Shown here piece by piece: positions 1 through 7,466 of a stretch of DNA of 64,000 nt; within the stretch, counting starts at the first letter, position 1, and each line of letters opens with the position of its first letter. This stretch comes from Desulfocurvus vexinensis DSM 17965 (GTDB lineage: Bacteria; Desulfobacterota; Desulfovibrionia; Desulfovibrionales; Desulfovibrionaceae). The stretch covers positions 1-64,000 of the forward strand of contig NZ_JAEX01000006.1 of NCBI RefSeq assembly GCF_000519125.1, written 5' to 3'. The notes under the pieces were generated by a model, which was not told where the DNA came from, made no database searches, and saw only the letters and a program-made list of their open reading frames with translations. A program made the position numbers and the translations under genes.

Positions 1-168
1 TGAGAGTAGTATCTTGGTTACGATTCCTGATTGAATCGCAAAGCGATTATTTTCCGGAAGCCGTGATCGCTCACGACCTCCCCGACTCGCTATTTAATTG
101 TCAAAGAACCTTCCCTTCCAGACCCGGCACCCTGGCCGGCTCCGCCGACTCTCGTCGGGGCGGGCGGA
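1..168 (-). promoter_or_regulatory. rRNA operon leader, 16S gene just outside the window
   Basis: Read on the minus strand, this is the transcribed leader of a ribosomal RNA operon. It contains a boxA-like antitermination element (GGTTCTTTGACAATTAAATA, about 94-113), which resembles the boxA region of other rRNA leaders, and a short stem around 36-54 (AATCGCTTTGCGATT). It begins just downstream of a run of strong tandem promoters. No mature 16S sequence is visible, so the rRNA gene must start to the left of base 1. The rRNA identity is inferred from the boxA-like element plus the promoter array. Confidence 0.7.
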
Positions 169-174
169 AAGTGT

Positions 175-203
175 ACTCTACCCCAGCCTCGCCAGAGCGT
201 CAA
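175..203 (-). promoter_or_regulatory. rRNA promoter P1 (proximal)
   Basis: Minus-strand -35 TTGACG (198-203), 17-bp spacer, -10 TAGAGT (175-180). It is the promoter nearest the rRNA leader; the start site should lie near 168. Confidence 0.8.
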
Positions 204-247
204 CACCTTCCCTCTTTCAAACCCGGCGCTTTCACACCGGAGGGCAG

Positions 248-276
248 CTTCTACCCGGTCATCCCGAGCTCGTCAA
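248..276 (-). promoter_or_regulatory. rRNA promoter P2
   Basis: Minus-strand TTGACG (271-276), 17-bp spacer, -10 TAGAAG (248-253). It lies 73 bp upstream of P1 and has the same -35 hexamer; the -10 is weaker. Confidence 0.7.
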
Positions 277-327
277 CCCTTTTCGCAAGTTCTTTTCAGA
301 ACCCCCGCCCTCCCAGGCGGAGCGAGG

Positions 328-356
328 TATCTACCCGGAACCACTGGCCCCGTCAA
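328..356 (-). promoter_or_regulatory. rRNA promoter P3
   Basis: Minus-strand TTGACG (351-356), 17-bp spacer, -10 TAGATA (328-333). It lies 80 bp upstream of P2. Its spacer shares GGTTCCGG with P4, which suggests the units arose by duplication. Confidence 0.8.
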
Positions 357-412
357 CCCCTCGCTGCAATCTTTTCTTTCAATCCCGTCGCCCTTCCGGG
401 CGGCGGAGGAGC

Positions 413-442
413 TATCTACTCCGGAACCCCGGAGGCCGTCAA
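413..442 (-). promoter_or_regulatory. rRNA promoter P4
   Basis: Minus-strand TTGACG (437-442), 18-bp spacer, -10 TAGATA (413-418). It lies 85 bp upstream of P3. Confidence 0.75.
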
Positions 443-534
443 GCTCTCTTTTCATTTTTTCGGATTTTCCCTGCCGCGCCTGTGCGGGCCGGGCGCCCGG
501 GCAAGCCCTGGCAACCAATCCGAATCCTTCGCTT

Positions 535-563
535 TTCAAACCCGCACCGGGAGTGGCCGTCAG
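535..563 (-). promoter_or_regulatory. degenerate promoter-like unit between P4 and P5
   Basis: Minus-strand CTGACG (558-563), 17-bp spacer, TTTGAA (535-540). The spacing fits the array but both hexamers are poor. It may be a decayed copy or not a promoter at all. Confidence 0.3.
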
Positions 564-586
564 GCCCGCCCTCAGCGCGGAAGTGG

Positions 587-615
587 GTTATGACCGAACT
601 CGCCCCGCCCGTCAA
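587..615 (-). promoter_or_regulatory. rRNA promoter P5 (distal)
   Basis: Minus-strand TTGACG (610-615), 17-bp spacer, -10 CATAAC (587-592). It is the most distal good promoter of the array. Bases 616-794 upstream of it hold no gene or signal that I can support. Confidence 0.7.
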
Positions 616-794
616 CGGAAAATCGTGCTGGAATGAATATTTCCGGCAACCAGCTCAAATAGAAGGGATTCGTCTGCGGCCAGCCACCCTGCCGCCGCCC
701 CTTGCGGACCGCTTCGGGCGCGCCCGGGCCCGCCATCCATGCGCCGGGGGCTGGCGGCGCTCCCGGGCTGCCCCCACCCCGCGCCCGCCGGGCC

Positions 795-1697
795 TCAGAA
801 ACGGTCCTTGCCCAGGCCCCAGTCCGCCCATTCGGGCCACAGCGGCGGGGCGGCGGCCTCGAACTCCGGCAGGCGCAGCCGAAAATGGTGCAGGTACAGC
901 CGCGGCCCTTCCTGCGGACCATAGACCCCGTCGCCCAGCACCGGGTGGCCCGCCGCCGCCAGGTGGGCGCGGATCTGGTGCCGCGCGCCTTTATGGATAA
1001 TGCAGCGCACCAGGGTGGCCCCGGGCGCGGCCTGGGCGAGCACTGGCTCCACCTCGGTGCGCCGCAGGCCCGTGGGGTCCGCCTCGTCCAGCACGCGCAC
1101 CACCCGCCGCCGCGCGGCGTCGATGGCGCCCGCGCAGACAAAGGGGGTCTCCACCTGGCCCAGCACCAGGGCCGCGTAGACCTTGGTCACCGCCGCCTGG
1201 TCCTCCAGCTCGCGGTAGCGCGCGGCCATGGCCTCGGACAGGGCCACGGCCAGAAGCCCCGAGGTGGGCAGGTCCAGCCGGTTCACCAGCCGGGCGAAAC
1301 GCCCCGGCCAGAAGGCGCCCAGGCACTGCTCCACGCTGGACCCGGGCCGCCCGGCGATGGCCTCGGAGTGCACGCCCCCGGGCTTGAACAGCGCGGCCAT
1401 GAGCCCGGTGTTCTGCCCGACCACGCGCACGCCCTCGGGCACGCCCCCGGGCTCACCCCCGCCCCCGGCGGCCCCGGCGGGCTCCCCGGCGCGCAGGGTC
1501 AGCACCTGCCCGGCCATGACCCGGTAGCCCTTGGGGCGCGGAAAGCCGTCCACAAGCACGACCCCGGCCTCCCAGGCGCGCTTGCGCGCGCGCAGCCCCG
1601 CCCCGGGCAGCACCAGTTCCAGGGCCTGGTCCAGGCGGCGGCCTTCCATCTCGGGGGGCACCACCCCGCGCGGGGTGTCGTCGGGTACATCGTTCAT
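795..1697 (-). CDS. RluA-family RNA pseudouridine synthase
   Basis: The protein (300 residues) should convert specific uridines in rRNA or tRNA to pseudouridine in the cytoplasm. The N-terminus (residues 18-70) looks like an S4-type RNA-binding domain. The catalytic motif of the family is present as VNRLDLPTSGLL, with the catalytic aspartate of RLD at residue 142. The C-terminal part carries the family KVYAALV and HQIRAHLAAAGHPVLGD motifs. I chose the ATG at 1697 because the S4-like domain begins shortly after it; an in-frame start at 1835 would add 46 residues unlike the family. RluA, RluC and RluD cannot be told apart here. It is transcribed toward the rRNA operon. Confidence 0.85.
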   Translation of the reverse strand: MNDVPDDTPRGVVPPEMEGRRLDQALELVLPGAGLRARKRAWEAGVVLVDGFPRPKGYRVMAGQVLTLRAGEPAGAAGGGGEPGGVPEGVRVVGQNTGLMAALFKPGGVHSEAIAGRPGSSVEQCLGAFWPGRFARLVNRLDLPTSGLLAVALSEAMAARYRELEDQAAVTKVYAALVLGQVETPFVCAGAIDAARRRVVRVLDEADPTGLRRTEVEPVLAQAAPGATLVRCIIHKGARHQIRAHLAAAGHPVLGDGVYGPQEGPRLYLHHFRLRLPEFEAAAPPLWPEWADWGLGKDRF

Positions 1698-1752
1698 GGG
1701 CGGTGTGTAGCCTGCTTCGCCGCCCCTGCCAAGGCCGGGCGCAAACAGCGGG

Positions 1753-1789
1753 GCGCCGGGCCTCCTCCGTCCTGGAAGAAGCCCGGCGC
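1753..1789 (-). terminator. possible hairpin upstream of the pseudouridine synthase
   Basis: A 9-bp perfect inverted repeat (GCGCCGGGC / GCCCGGCGC, 1753-1761 and 1781-1789) lies between the coiled-coil gene ending at 1851 and the pseudouridine synthase. It has no good T-run, so it may be a weak terminator or only a stable hairpin. Confidence 0.35.
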
Positions 1790-1850
1790 CCGGAAACGAT
1801 CTCGGTGGCCTGAAAATGATATCCCGCCCGGACATCCGGGCCCGGCGGGG

Positions 1851-2207
1851 CTAGCCCCGCTTGCTCACGAAACGGCTGGCCGTGGGCACGACCCTGGTGG
1901 CCTGGCGGTAGCCGGACAGGCGCCCGCGCTCCTTGCGCGAGCGGGCCAGGTCCTCTTCCAGGCTCTTGTGCAGACTGCGCGCCTCGCGGGTCAGCTGGCC
2001 CTGGAGGTTCTTGAGCTGGCGCAGCTTGCCCATGAGCACGTCCACGTCCACCTGCTCGCGCTCCTTGGCCTGCCAGGCGCGCTCGAGCAGGGCGCCGCGC
2101 TGGTGGGCGGTCTCCTCGGTCTGCTCGACCATCCCTGCGGCCAGCAGCTCAAGTTCGCGCTGGCCCAGGTCCAGGGCCTTGTCCAGCAGTTGCAGGCACT
2201 CGGACAT
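1851..2207 (-). CDS. small coiled-coil protein of unknown function
   Basis: The protein has 118 residues, is charged, and has long helical stretches rich in Glu, Leu, Lys and Arg and a basic tail ending VSKRG. It has no signal peptide or membrane segment and no motif that I recognise. Its size and helical character would suit a FlgN/FliT-type secretion chaperone, but that is a guess from shape alone. The ATG at 2207 lies 2 bp after the stop of the upstream gene, so the two are almost certainly co-translated, in an operon headed by the glycosyltransferase at 4459. Confidence 0.7.
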   Translation of the reverse strand: MSECLQLLDKALDLGQRELELLAAGMVEQTEETAHQRGALLERAWQAKEREQVDVDVLMGKLRQLKNLQGQLTREARSLHKSLEEDLARSRKERGRLSGYRQATRVVPTASRFVSKRG

Positions 2208-2209
2208 GG

Positions 2210-2818
2210 CTAGGCCGCCTTGGAGGCTTCGCGGATGTCCTCGCGCAGGTCGGCGATGACCTGCTTCCATTTCTCGACGCTGGCCAGGAACTCGTATTCG
2301 AGCAGGTCGGCCAGAAGGATCCAGTCCTCGTTCTCGCTGACTTCGATCATTTCGGAGAACAGCGCGGTGATCTCCTCCATGTTGTCGTTGAGCACCTGGC
2401 GGTCCCTCAGGCTGAACTCGTCGCGCAGCACGCCGATCATGCCCAGGAAGTCGCGGGTCACGTCGAGCAGGTCCTGGTACAGCTCCAGGGCCTCGGCGTC
2501 GTCGCCGCGGCGGAACAGGTCCGCCACGCTGCGGCAGCCGTGGCCCATCAGGCGCACGACCTTGTACAGCTCGCGGGTGATGTTCACCGCCATCTCGGGC
2601 ACGGCCATGGTCACGATCTCCACGCTCTCGATCTCGGCGGTGGGGATGTCCTCGGCCTGGTGGGGGTAGATCTCGGAGAAGGCCTCCTTGTTGACGAAGA
2701 CATCGGTGACCATCCTGTTGTCCAGGCAGTCCTGCTCCATCACCTTGACCAGCAGATCCTCGAGGTTCGCGAAGTTGTTGACGCGAAGACCCGTTTCCTG
2801 ACCATCGATAACGATCAT
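2210..2818 (-). CDS. conserved-looking hypothetical protein
   Basis: The protein has 202 residues, is acidic and mostly helical, and begins MIVIDGQETG. No catalytic motif, signal peptide or membrane segment is visible, and I do not recognise the family. The ATG at 2818 has a strong ribosome site (GGAGGGAGAG) 4 bases upstream, so I prefer it to the in-frame start at 2860. It sits between a family-9 glycosyltransferase and a small coiled-coil gene with tight spacing, which suggests a shared job, possibly at the cell surface or flagellum. That context is suggestive only. Confidence 0.75.
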   Translation of the reverse strand: MIVIDGQETGLRVNNFANLEDLLVKVMEQDCLDNRMVTDVFVNKEAFSEIYPHQAEDIPTAEIESVEIVTMAVPEMAVNITRELYKVVRLMGHGCRSVADLFRRGDDAEALELYQDLLDVTRDFLGMIGVLRDEFSLRDRQVLNDNMEEITALFSEMIEVSENEDWILLADLLEYEFLASVEKWKQVIADLREDIREASKAA

Positions 2819-2866
2819 GTCTCTCCCTCCTTGGGAATGGGCAAAATGTGCGCGAGGCACATGGCG

Positions 2867-4459
2867 CTACTCTTGATTCAAATCTCGTGCCAGCGGCGGC
2901 ACGGCCTGGCTCCAGGCGTCGAGCAGGGCGTGCCAGGCTTCGATAAGTGCGGGCAGTGCACTGAAATCCTTGGCATACTCCTGCGCCTGCTCGCGCCACA
3001 GGTCGGCCAGCACGGCAAAGCGCGCGCTGCCGCCCCACAGGGCCGCAAGGCGCTCGAAATTGCCCAGCACCTTGTCTTTCAGGCCCGCCAGGGGCGCCCG
3101 GCCCAGGGCGCCGACCTGCTGGCGCAGCAAAAACAGCACCTGCGCGGACTGCGCGAGCACCGGCGCGACCTCGGCCCGGAAGGGCGCCGACAACGCCGGA
3201 ACCTTGGCCATGGGGCCGGGCCGCTCGCCGTCGAGAAATTGACGATAGAAATGGCGCTGGATGCGGATCCAGGCCGTGCGGTCCTCGGCCTCGTGGCCGG
3301 TGAGGGATTCCAGGTCCATGCCGCCGAAGGCGTCGCGCCGCGTGACCCAGGCCCGGACGCCGGGCCCGGCCCCCGGTGCGTCCGCTGCGGGCGCCGCCCA
3401 CGCGCCGCCTTCGAGCCACCGGGTTATATAATGATATACGGCCCCGGCCTCCACGGCCCGGCGGCAGGCGTGGCCCAGGGTGCAGGCGTGGTGGAAGCCG
3501 CACGGGTGGCAGGGCATGTCCGGCTCCAGGCACAGGCAGCCCTCGGCGTAGGGCCCCGTGTCCCACGGCTGGGCCGTGGCCAGGAACACCGCGCAGATGG
3601 GCACGCCCAGCCCGGCGGCCAGGTGCATGGTGCCCGTGTCGTTGCTCACCAGCAGGCGCATCCGCCCCAGCACGGCCGCCAGCTCCGGCAGCGCGGTGCG
3701 CCCGGTGAGGTCCAGGGCCGGGCAGGCCTCCCGGGCCATGAAGCGCGCGCCCAGCCCGGCCTCGTCGGGCGCGCCCAGCAGCACCGGGCACAGCCCGTGC
3801 CCGCGCCACAGCAGCGCCCCCAGCTCGGCGAAGCGCTCCAGCGGCCAGCGGCGCACCGCCGCGCTGGCCCCCAGCTGGAAGCCCACCAGCCCCCGGGTGC
3901 CTGCCGGGGCCGCCGCCAGCAGGGCGTCGGCCCGGGCCCTTGCCCCGGCGTCGGCCCCGGCCAGGGCATACTCGCGCCCAGCGCGCTCAAGCCCGGCGAC
4001 CTCGCAGAACTGGTCCACCAGATTGTACGGGCTGCTGCCCCGGTTGCGCGACGAGGCCACCAGGAACGCCGCCCAGGCCGAGGTGTTGCGCCCGAAGCCG
4101 AAGGCGTCCATGCCGAAGCCCACCTGGGGCGCGTCGCCCGCAAGGCGCGTGAGCAGCCGCCCGGGCAGCGTGGCCGTCAAGTTCAGCACCCGCTGTGCGC
4201 CGAAGGGCCGCAGGGTATCCTGGGCCCAGCTCCACAGCAGGCCCAGCCCGTCGGTCCAGGCGCGGTCCAGCCCGGCCAGCAGCGCCGCCCCGGGCAGGGG
4301 AAACACGGCGTCCACCCCGCCCAGCAGCCGCGCGGCTCCGGAAAAGTTGTCCAGGCAGACCAGCCCCACCTCTTCGCCCCGGGCCTTGAGGCCGCTGATG
4401 ACGGGCTGGGTCTGGAGCAGATCGCCGAAGCGGGTCAAATTGATGACGAGAGTGCGCAT
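2867..4459 (-). CDS. glycosyltransferase family 9 (heptosyltransferase-like)
   Basis: The protein (530 residues) should transfer a sugar, probably a heptose, from an NDP donor to lipopolysaccharide or another glycan at the inner face of the membrane. The N-terminus MRTLVINLTRFGDLLQTQP is the typical ADP-heptose:LPS transferase opening, and SNDTGTMHLAAGLGVP (residues 272-287) is the conserved donor-site motif. The usual length is about 350; here there is a C-terminal extension of about 180 residues, preceded by a Cys/His-rich stretch (residues 308-332, seven Cys). The extension has no motif known to me. It heads an operon with the two small genes downstream. Heptosyltransferase in LPS synthesis versus protein glycosylation cannot be decided. 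Confidence 0.85.
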   Translation of the reverse strand: MRTLVINLTRFGDLLQTQPVISGLKARGEEVGLVCLDNFSGAARLLGGVDAVFPLPGAALLAGLDRAWTDGLGLLWSWAQDTLRPFGAQRVLNLTATLPGRLLTRLAGDAPQVGFGMDAFGFGRNTSAWAAFLVASSRNRGSSPYNLVDQFCEVAGLERAGREYALAGADAGARARADALLAAAPAGTRGLVGFQLGASAAVRRWPLERFAELGALLWRGHGLCPVLLGAPDEAGLGARFMAREACPALDLTGRTALPELAAVLGRMRLLVSNDTGTMHLAAGLGVPICAVFLATAQPWDTGPYAEGCLCLEPDMPCHPCGFHHACTLGHACRRAVEAGAVYHYITRWLEGGAWAAPAADAPGAGPGVRAWVTRRDAFGGMDLESLTGHEAEDRTAWIRIQRHFYRQFLDGERPGPMAKVPALSAPFRAEVAPVLAQSAQVLFLLRQQVGALGRAPLAGLKDKVLGNFERLAALWGGSARFAVLADLWREQAQEYAKDFSALPALIEAWHALLDAWSQAVPPLARDLNQE

Positions 4460-4670
4460 GAAACATCCTGCTATTCAAACGCATTGCAGAAAGGCCCGAC
4501 ATCCGTTGCGGGTCGCCTGCCCCTCTGCATCAAGATTCGCGCCAACCGGGCCGCGCGACGCGCCCCGGGCGCCCCTGCGCCCCCCCCGGCCCCCCCGGCC
4601 CGCCCGGCCCGCAAGCCCCCGGCCGCCCCGGGGCCGGCCCCGCCCGGGCGCCGGATGCACCCCGGTGCGG

Positions 4671-4693
4671 GCCAGGGGTTGCATTCCCCTGGC
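4671..4693. promoter_or_regulatory. inverted repeat upstream of malic enzyme
   Basis: Perfect 8-bp arms, GCCAGGGG-N7-CCCCTGGC. It lies about 110 bp upstream of the malic enzyme start and overlaps a weak -35 candidate. It could be an operator or an RNA hairpin; no T-run follows it. Confidence 0.4.
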
Positions 4694-4764
4694 GCCTGCA
4701 ATACGCTCCCGCGCAGTCCGTCATATGGTTCCGCCACGCGGGGGGCGACAGCCGCTCACCCGCC

Positions 4765-4779
4765 GTGACGTTTCGTCAC
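4765..4779. promoter_or_regulatory. inverted repeat GTGACG-N3-CGTCAC
   Basis: A perfect 6-bp dyad with a 3-bp centre, ending 22 bp upstream of the malic enzyme ATG. The position just ahead of the ribosome site would suit a repressor site or a small leader hairpin. The binding protein is unknown. Confidence 0.45.
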
Positions 4780-4801
4780 CCCCCCAACTGGAGGACGTTC
4801 C

Positions 4802-6118
4802 ATGGCTCTGTTCACCAAACAAGAGGCCCTCGACTACCATTCCAAGGGCCGCAAGGGCAAAATCGAGGTCATCCCCGTCAAGCCCTGCCGCACCCAGAAG
4901 CAGCTCTCCATGGCCTACTCGCCCGGCGTGGCCCACTCCTGCCTGGAAATCGCCGCCGACCCGGCCAAATCCTTCGAGTACACCGCCCGGGGCAACCTGG
5001 TGGCCGTGGTCTCCAACGGCACCGCCGTGCTCGGCCTGGGCAACATCGGCGCCGCCGCGGGCAAGCCGGTCATGGAAGGCAAGGGCGTCCTGTTCAAGAG
5101 CTTCGCCGACATCGATGTCTACGACATCAACCTCGACACCACCGACCCCGACGCCCTCATCGCCGCCGTGAAGATGATGGAACCGACCTTCGGCGGCATC
5201 AACCTCGAGGACATCAAGGCGCCCGAGTGCTTCTACATCGAGGAGCAGCTCAAGAAGCAGATGAACATCCCCGTGTTCCACGACGACCAGCACGGCACGG
5301 CCATCATCTCCGGCGCGGGCATCATCAACGCCCTGGAAATTTCCGGCAAGAAGATCGAGAACCTGAAGCTCGTGGTCTCCGGCGCGGGCGCCTCGGCCAT
5401 CGCCTGCACCAAGTTCTACGTCGCCATGGGCATCCGCCCCGAGAACGTCTTCATGTTCGACTCGCGCGGGCTCATCCACAAGGGCCGGGGCAAGCTCTCC
5501 CCCGAGAAGTCCCTCTTCGCCCAGGACAAGGACCACGGCTCCATCGCCGACTGCATGAAGGGCGCGGACATGTTCCTGGGCCTGTCCGTCAAGGGCGCCA
5601 TCACGCCGGACATGGTGCGCAGCATGAACAAGAACCCGATCATCTTCGCCTGCGCCAACCCCGACCCCGAAATCACCTACACCGACGCCAAGGGCGCCCG
5701 CCCCGAGGCCATCATGGGCACCGGCCGCTCGGACTACCCCAACCAGATCAACAACGTCCTGGGCTTCCCCTTCATCTTCCGCGGCGCCCTGGACACCCGA
5801 GCCACCGAGATCAACGAGCAGATGAAGATCGCCGCCTCGCAGGCCCTGGCCGCCCTGGCCAAGGAGCCGGTGCCCGACGACATCTGCGCCATCTACGGCC
5901 GCAAGCTGGAGTTCGGCGTGGACTACGTCATCCCCAGCCCCTTCGACCCGCGCGTGCTCGAATGGGAAGCCGCCGCCGTGGCCCAGGCCGCCATGGACAC
6001 CGGCGTGGCCACCATCCAGCTGGACATCGAGGAGTACAAGAAGTCCCTGCGCGCCCGGCTCGCCGAGGCCAAGCGCCGCATCGCCCTGGTGGTGGATGCC
6101 TACGGCCTGGACTTCTAG
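4802..6118 (+). CDS. malic enzyme, short single-domain form
   Basis: The enzyme (438 residues) should oxidatively decarboxylate malate to pyruvate with NAD(P). YSPGV (39-43), FHDDQHGTA (159-167) and the Rossmann motif GAGASA (194-199) are the conserved malic enzyme features. It lacks the C-terminal phosphotransacetylase-like domain of the long MaeB proteins, so it is the short form. The start has ribosome site CTGGAGG. It is monocistronic, with its own terminator downstream and dyads upstream that could control it. Together with the fumarase and fumarate reductase operon at 13-18 kb it completes a malate-fumarate-succinate branch. Cofactor choice cannot be read reliably. Confidence 0.93.
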   Translation: MALFTKQEALDYHSKGRKGKIEVIPVKPCRTQKQLSMAYSPGVAHSCLEIAADPAKSFEYTARGNLVAVVSNGTAVLGLGNIGAAAGKPVMEGKGVLFKSFADIDVYDINLDTTDPDALIAAVKMMEPTFGGINLEDIKAPECFYIEEQLKKQMNIPVFHDDQHGTAIISGAGIINALEISGKKIENLKLVVSGAGASAIACTKFYVAMGIRPENVFMFDSRGLIHKGRGKLSPEKSLFAQDKDHGSIADCMKGADMFLGLSVKGAITPDMVRSMNKNPIIFACANPDPEITYTDAKGARPEAIMGTGRSDYPNQINNVLGFPFIFRGALDTRATEINEQMKIAASQALAALAKEPVPDDICAIYGRKLEFGVDYVIPSPFDPRVLEWEAAAVAQAAMDTGVATIQLDIEEYKKSLRARLAEAKRRIALVVDAYGLDF

Positions 6119-6155
6119 ACCCGCCCCGGCGCGCGCCCTGGCTGCGTGATCTCTC

Positions 6156-6191
6156 GGGCCGCCTCCCTGCACAGGGGGCGGCCCTTTTTTT
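6156..6191 (+). terminator. intrinsic terminator of malic enzyme
   Basis: GGGCCGCCTCC stem pairing with GGGGGCGGCCC and followed by seven T residues, 38 bp after the malic enzyme stop. Confidence 0.9.
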
Positions 6192-6210
6192 GCTACGGGG
6201 CAAGAGGCAA

Positions 6211-6231
6211 GGGCGAAGGGCGAAGGGCGAA
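6211..6231. repeat. 7-bp tandem repeat GGGCGAA x3
   Basis: Three exact GGGCGAA units in a row, with partial units on both sides, lie directly after the malic enzyme terminator at the left end of a repeat-rich gap. Confidence 0.7.
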
Positions 6232-6238
6232 GGGGGAT

Positions 6239-6269
6239 GCCTCCGGCGGCCCGGGCTCCGCCCGGGACC
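6239..6269 (-). repeat. REP-like hairpin element, copy 1
   Basis: On the minus strand it reads GGTCC, a GC-rich hairpin, then GGCCGCCGGAGGC. The same flanks occur at 13316-13347 in the opposite orientation around a different hairpin. Repeated extragenic palindromes of this build are common in GC-rich genomes. Confidence 0.55.
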
Positions 6270-6291
6270 AAAGGCCCCTCGACCCCGTACG

Positions 6292-6336
6292 CCGCCCCGG
6301 CTGGCTGCGGCGAAGCGCCGCAGCCAGCCGGGGCGG
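6292..6336. repeat. long perfect inverted repeat, 21-bp arms
   Basis: Twenty-one-bp perfect arms (6292-6312 and 6316-6336) around the trinucleotide AAG. The core is GGCTGGCTGCGGCG pairing with CGCCGCAGCCAGCC. A run of six T residues follows about 20 bp later (6355-6361). It could form a very stable RNA hairpin or a DNA cruciform; it lies in the 379-bp gap between malic enzyme and the AraC regulator, which holds no gene. Confidence 0.75.
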
Positions 6337-6497
6337 GAGGCAAAGGGGGGCGCGTTTTTTCCTTGCCCCGGGGCGGGGGGCGGGAGCAGGATTGTACAAG
6401 ACGCGCCCGCCGGGTCCATGCCAGACCGGACCCGGAGCGGACGCCCCGCTCCGCCGGAGGCCCCGTGACCAGACGCACCGCACAGCCCGCAGCCCCC

Positions 6498-7394
6498 ATG
6501 GACGCCGCCGCGTCCCCGGCCTTGCCGCCCGGGGGTGGTGGTGCGGCCCTTGCGGCGCAGGGGACGGCCCCGGGTGAGGGGCCCGTGCTGCTGCGCCCGC
6601 CCGGGCTGCCGGGGGTGGAGCTGCTGCACGCGCGCGGCCTGCGCCAGCGCTTCGCCCGCCACTTCCACCGCCGCTACGCCGTGGGCGTGGTGGAGCACGG
6701 CGCCCTGGAGTTCCGCTTCCTGGGCCGGGCCAACGTGGCCCTGCCCGGCAGCGTGAACCTGACCACGCCCGGCGAGGTCCACGACGGGCACCCCGGCTCC
6801 GGCCCGGGCTGGACCTACCGCATGTTCTACCTGGACCCGGACCTGGTGCAGCGCGCCGCCGCCGAGGCCGCCGGGCGGCCCGTGCCCGCGCCGGACTTCG
6901 CCGCCGGGGTGCTGGCCGACCCCGCCCTGGCCGCCGAGGTCCAGGCCGTCCATCGCCTGCTCATGGACCCCGGCGCCCCGCTGCTGGCCCGCCAGACGCG
7001 CCTACTGCACATGCTCGCCCTGTGGATCGCCCGCCACGGCGACGCCACCCGGCCCCTGCCCCGCGCGGGCCGCGAGCCCCGGGCCGTGGCCCGCGCCCGG
7101 GCCTGGCTCGACGCCCACTGCCGCGAGGACGTGTCCCTGGACGAGCTGGCCCGCGTGGCCGGGCTCTCGCCCTTCCACCTCGCGCGTTGCTTCAGCGCCG
7201 CCCTGGGCCTACCGCCCCACGCCTACCTGCTGGGGCTGCGCGTGCGCCTGGCCCGCGAACTGCTGGCCGGACCCATGCGCCTGGCCGACATCGCCGCCGA
7301 AACCGGCTTCACCGACCAGGCCCACCTGACCCACACCTTCCGGCGCCTGACCGGTCTCACGCCCGGGCGCTACCGCAAGTTCCTGCAAACCTAG
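6498..7394 (+). CDS. AraC-family transcriptional regulator
   Basis: The protein (298 residues) has an N-terminal cupin-like sensing domain (about 25-130, with HFHRRYAVGVVEHG) and a C-terminal double helix-turn-helix DNA-binding domain. In the latter, VSLDELARVAGLSPFHLAR and MRLADIAAETGFTDQAHLTH are the two recognition units. It probably senses a small molecule and controls the EamA exporter that starts 72 bp downstream on the same strand, as such pairs often do. The start is uncertain: I chose the ATG at 6498, but a GTG at 6465 is in frame and neither has a strong ribosome site. The ligand is unknown. Confidence 0.85.
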   Translation: MDAAASPALPPGGGGAALAAQGTAPGEGPVLLRPPGLPGVELLHARGLRQRFARHFHRRYAVGVVEHGALEFRFLGRANVALPGSVNLTTPGEVHDGHPGSGPGWTYRMFYLDPDLVQRAAAEAAGRPVPAPDFAAGVLADPALAAEVQAVHRLLMDPGAPLLARQTRLLHMLALWIARHGDATRPLPRAGREPRAVARARAWLDAHCREDVSLDELARVAGLSPFHLARCFSAALGLPPHAYLLGLRVRLARELLAGPMRLADIAAETGFTDQAHLTHTFRRLTGLTPGRYRKFLQT

Positions 7395-7466
7395 CCGGGG
7401 CCGGGGGGGCTATGGTCCGGCCCGGGCGGCGCATCCCGCGCCGCCACGCCGCACCCCGGAGGCCCC

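Larger units (their letters stand above)
4460..4801. other. divergent intergenic region, glycosyltransferase / malic enzyme
   Basis: This 342-bp gap separates divergent genes. The middle is a C-rich low-complexity run (about 4560-4650). Two perfect inverted repeats near the malic enzyme are listed separately. No clear sigma-70 promoter is visible; TTGCAT (4679) with TACGCT 17 bp downstream is the best weak candidate. Confidence 0.5.

Noticed and set aside
63-1000. Open frames of 176 and 300 codons across the rRNA promoter array
   Set aside because: They run through tandem promoters and leader sequence and have no family features or ribosome sites.
702-2213. Long open frames antisense to real genes, for example this 503-codon plus-strand frame
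   Set aside because: High GC content leaves all frames open; the protein is a repetitive His/Gly/Arg/Pro mix and the opposite strand holds family-matching genes. The same applies to dozens of other frames.
6211-6336. CRISPR-like repeats
   Set aside because: The units are different in kind, not spaced by unique sequence, and no cas gene is present anywhere in the window.
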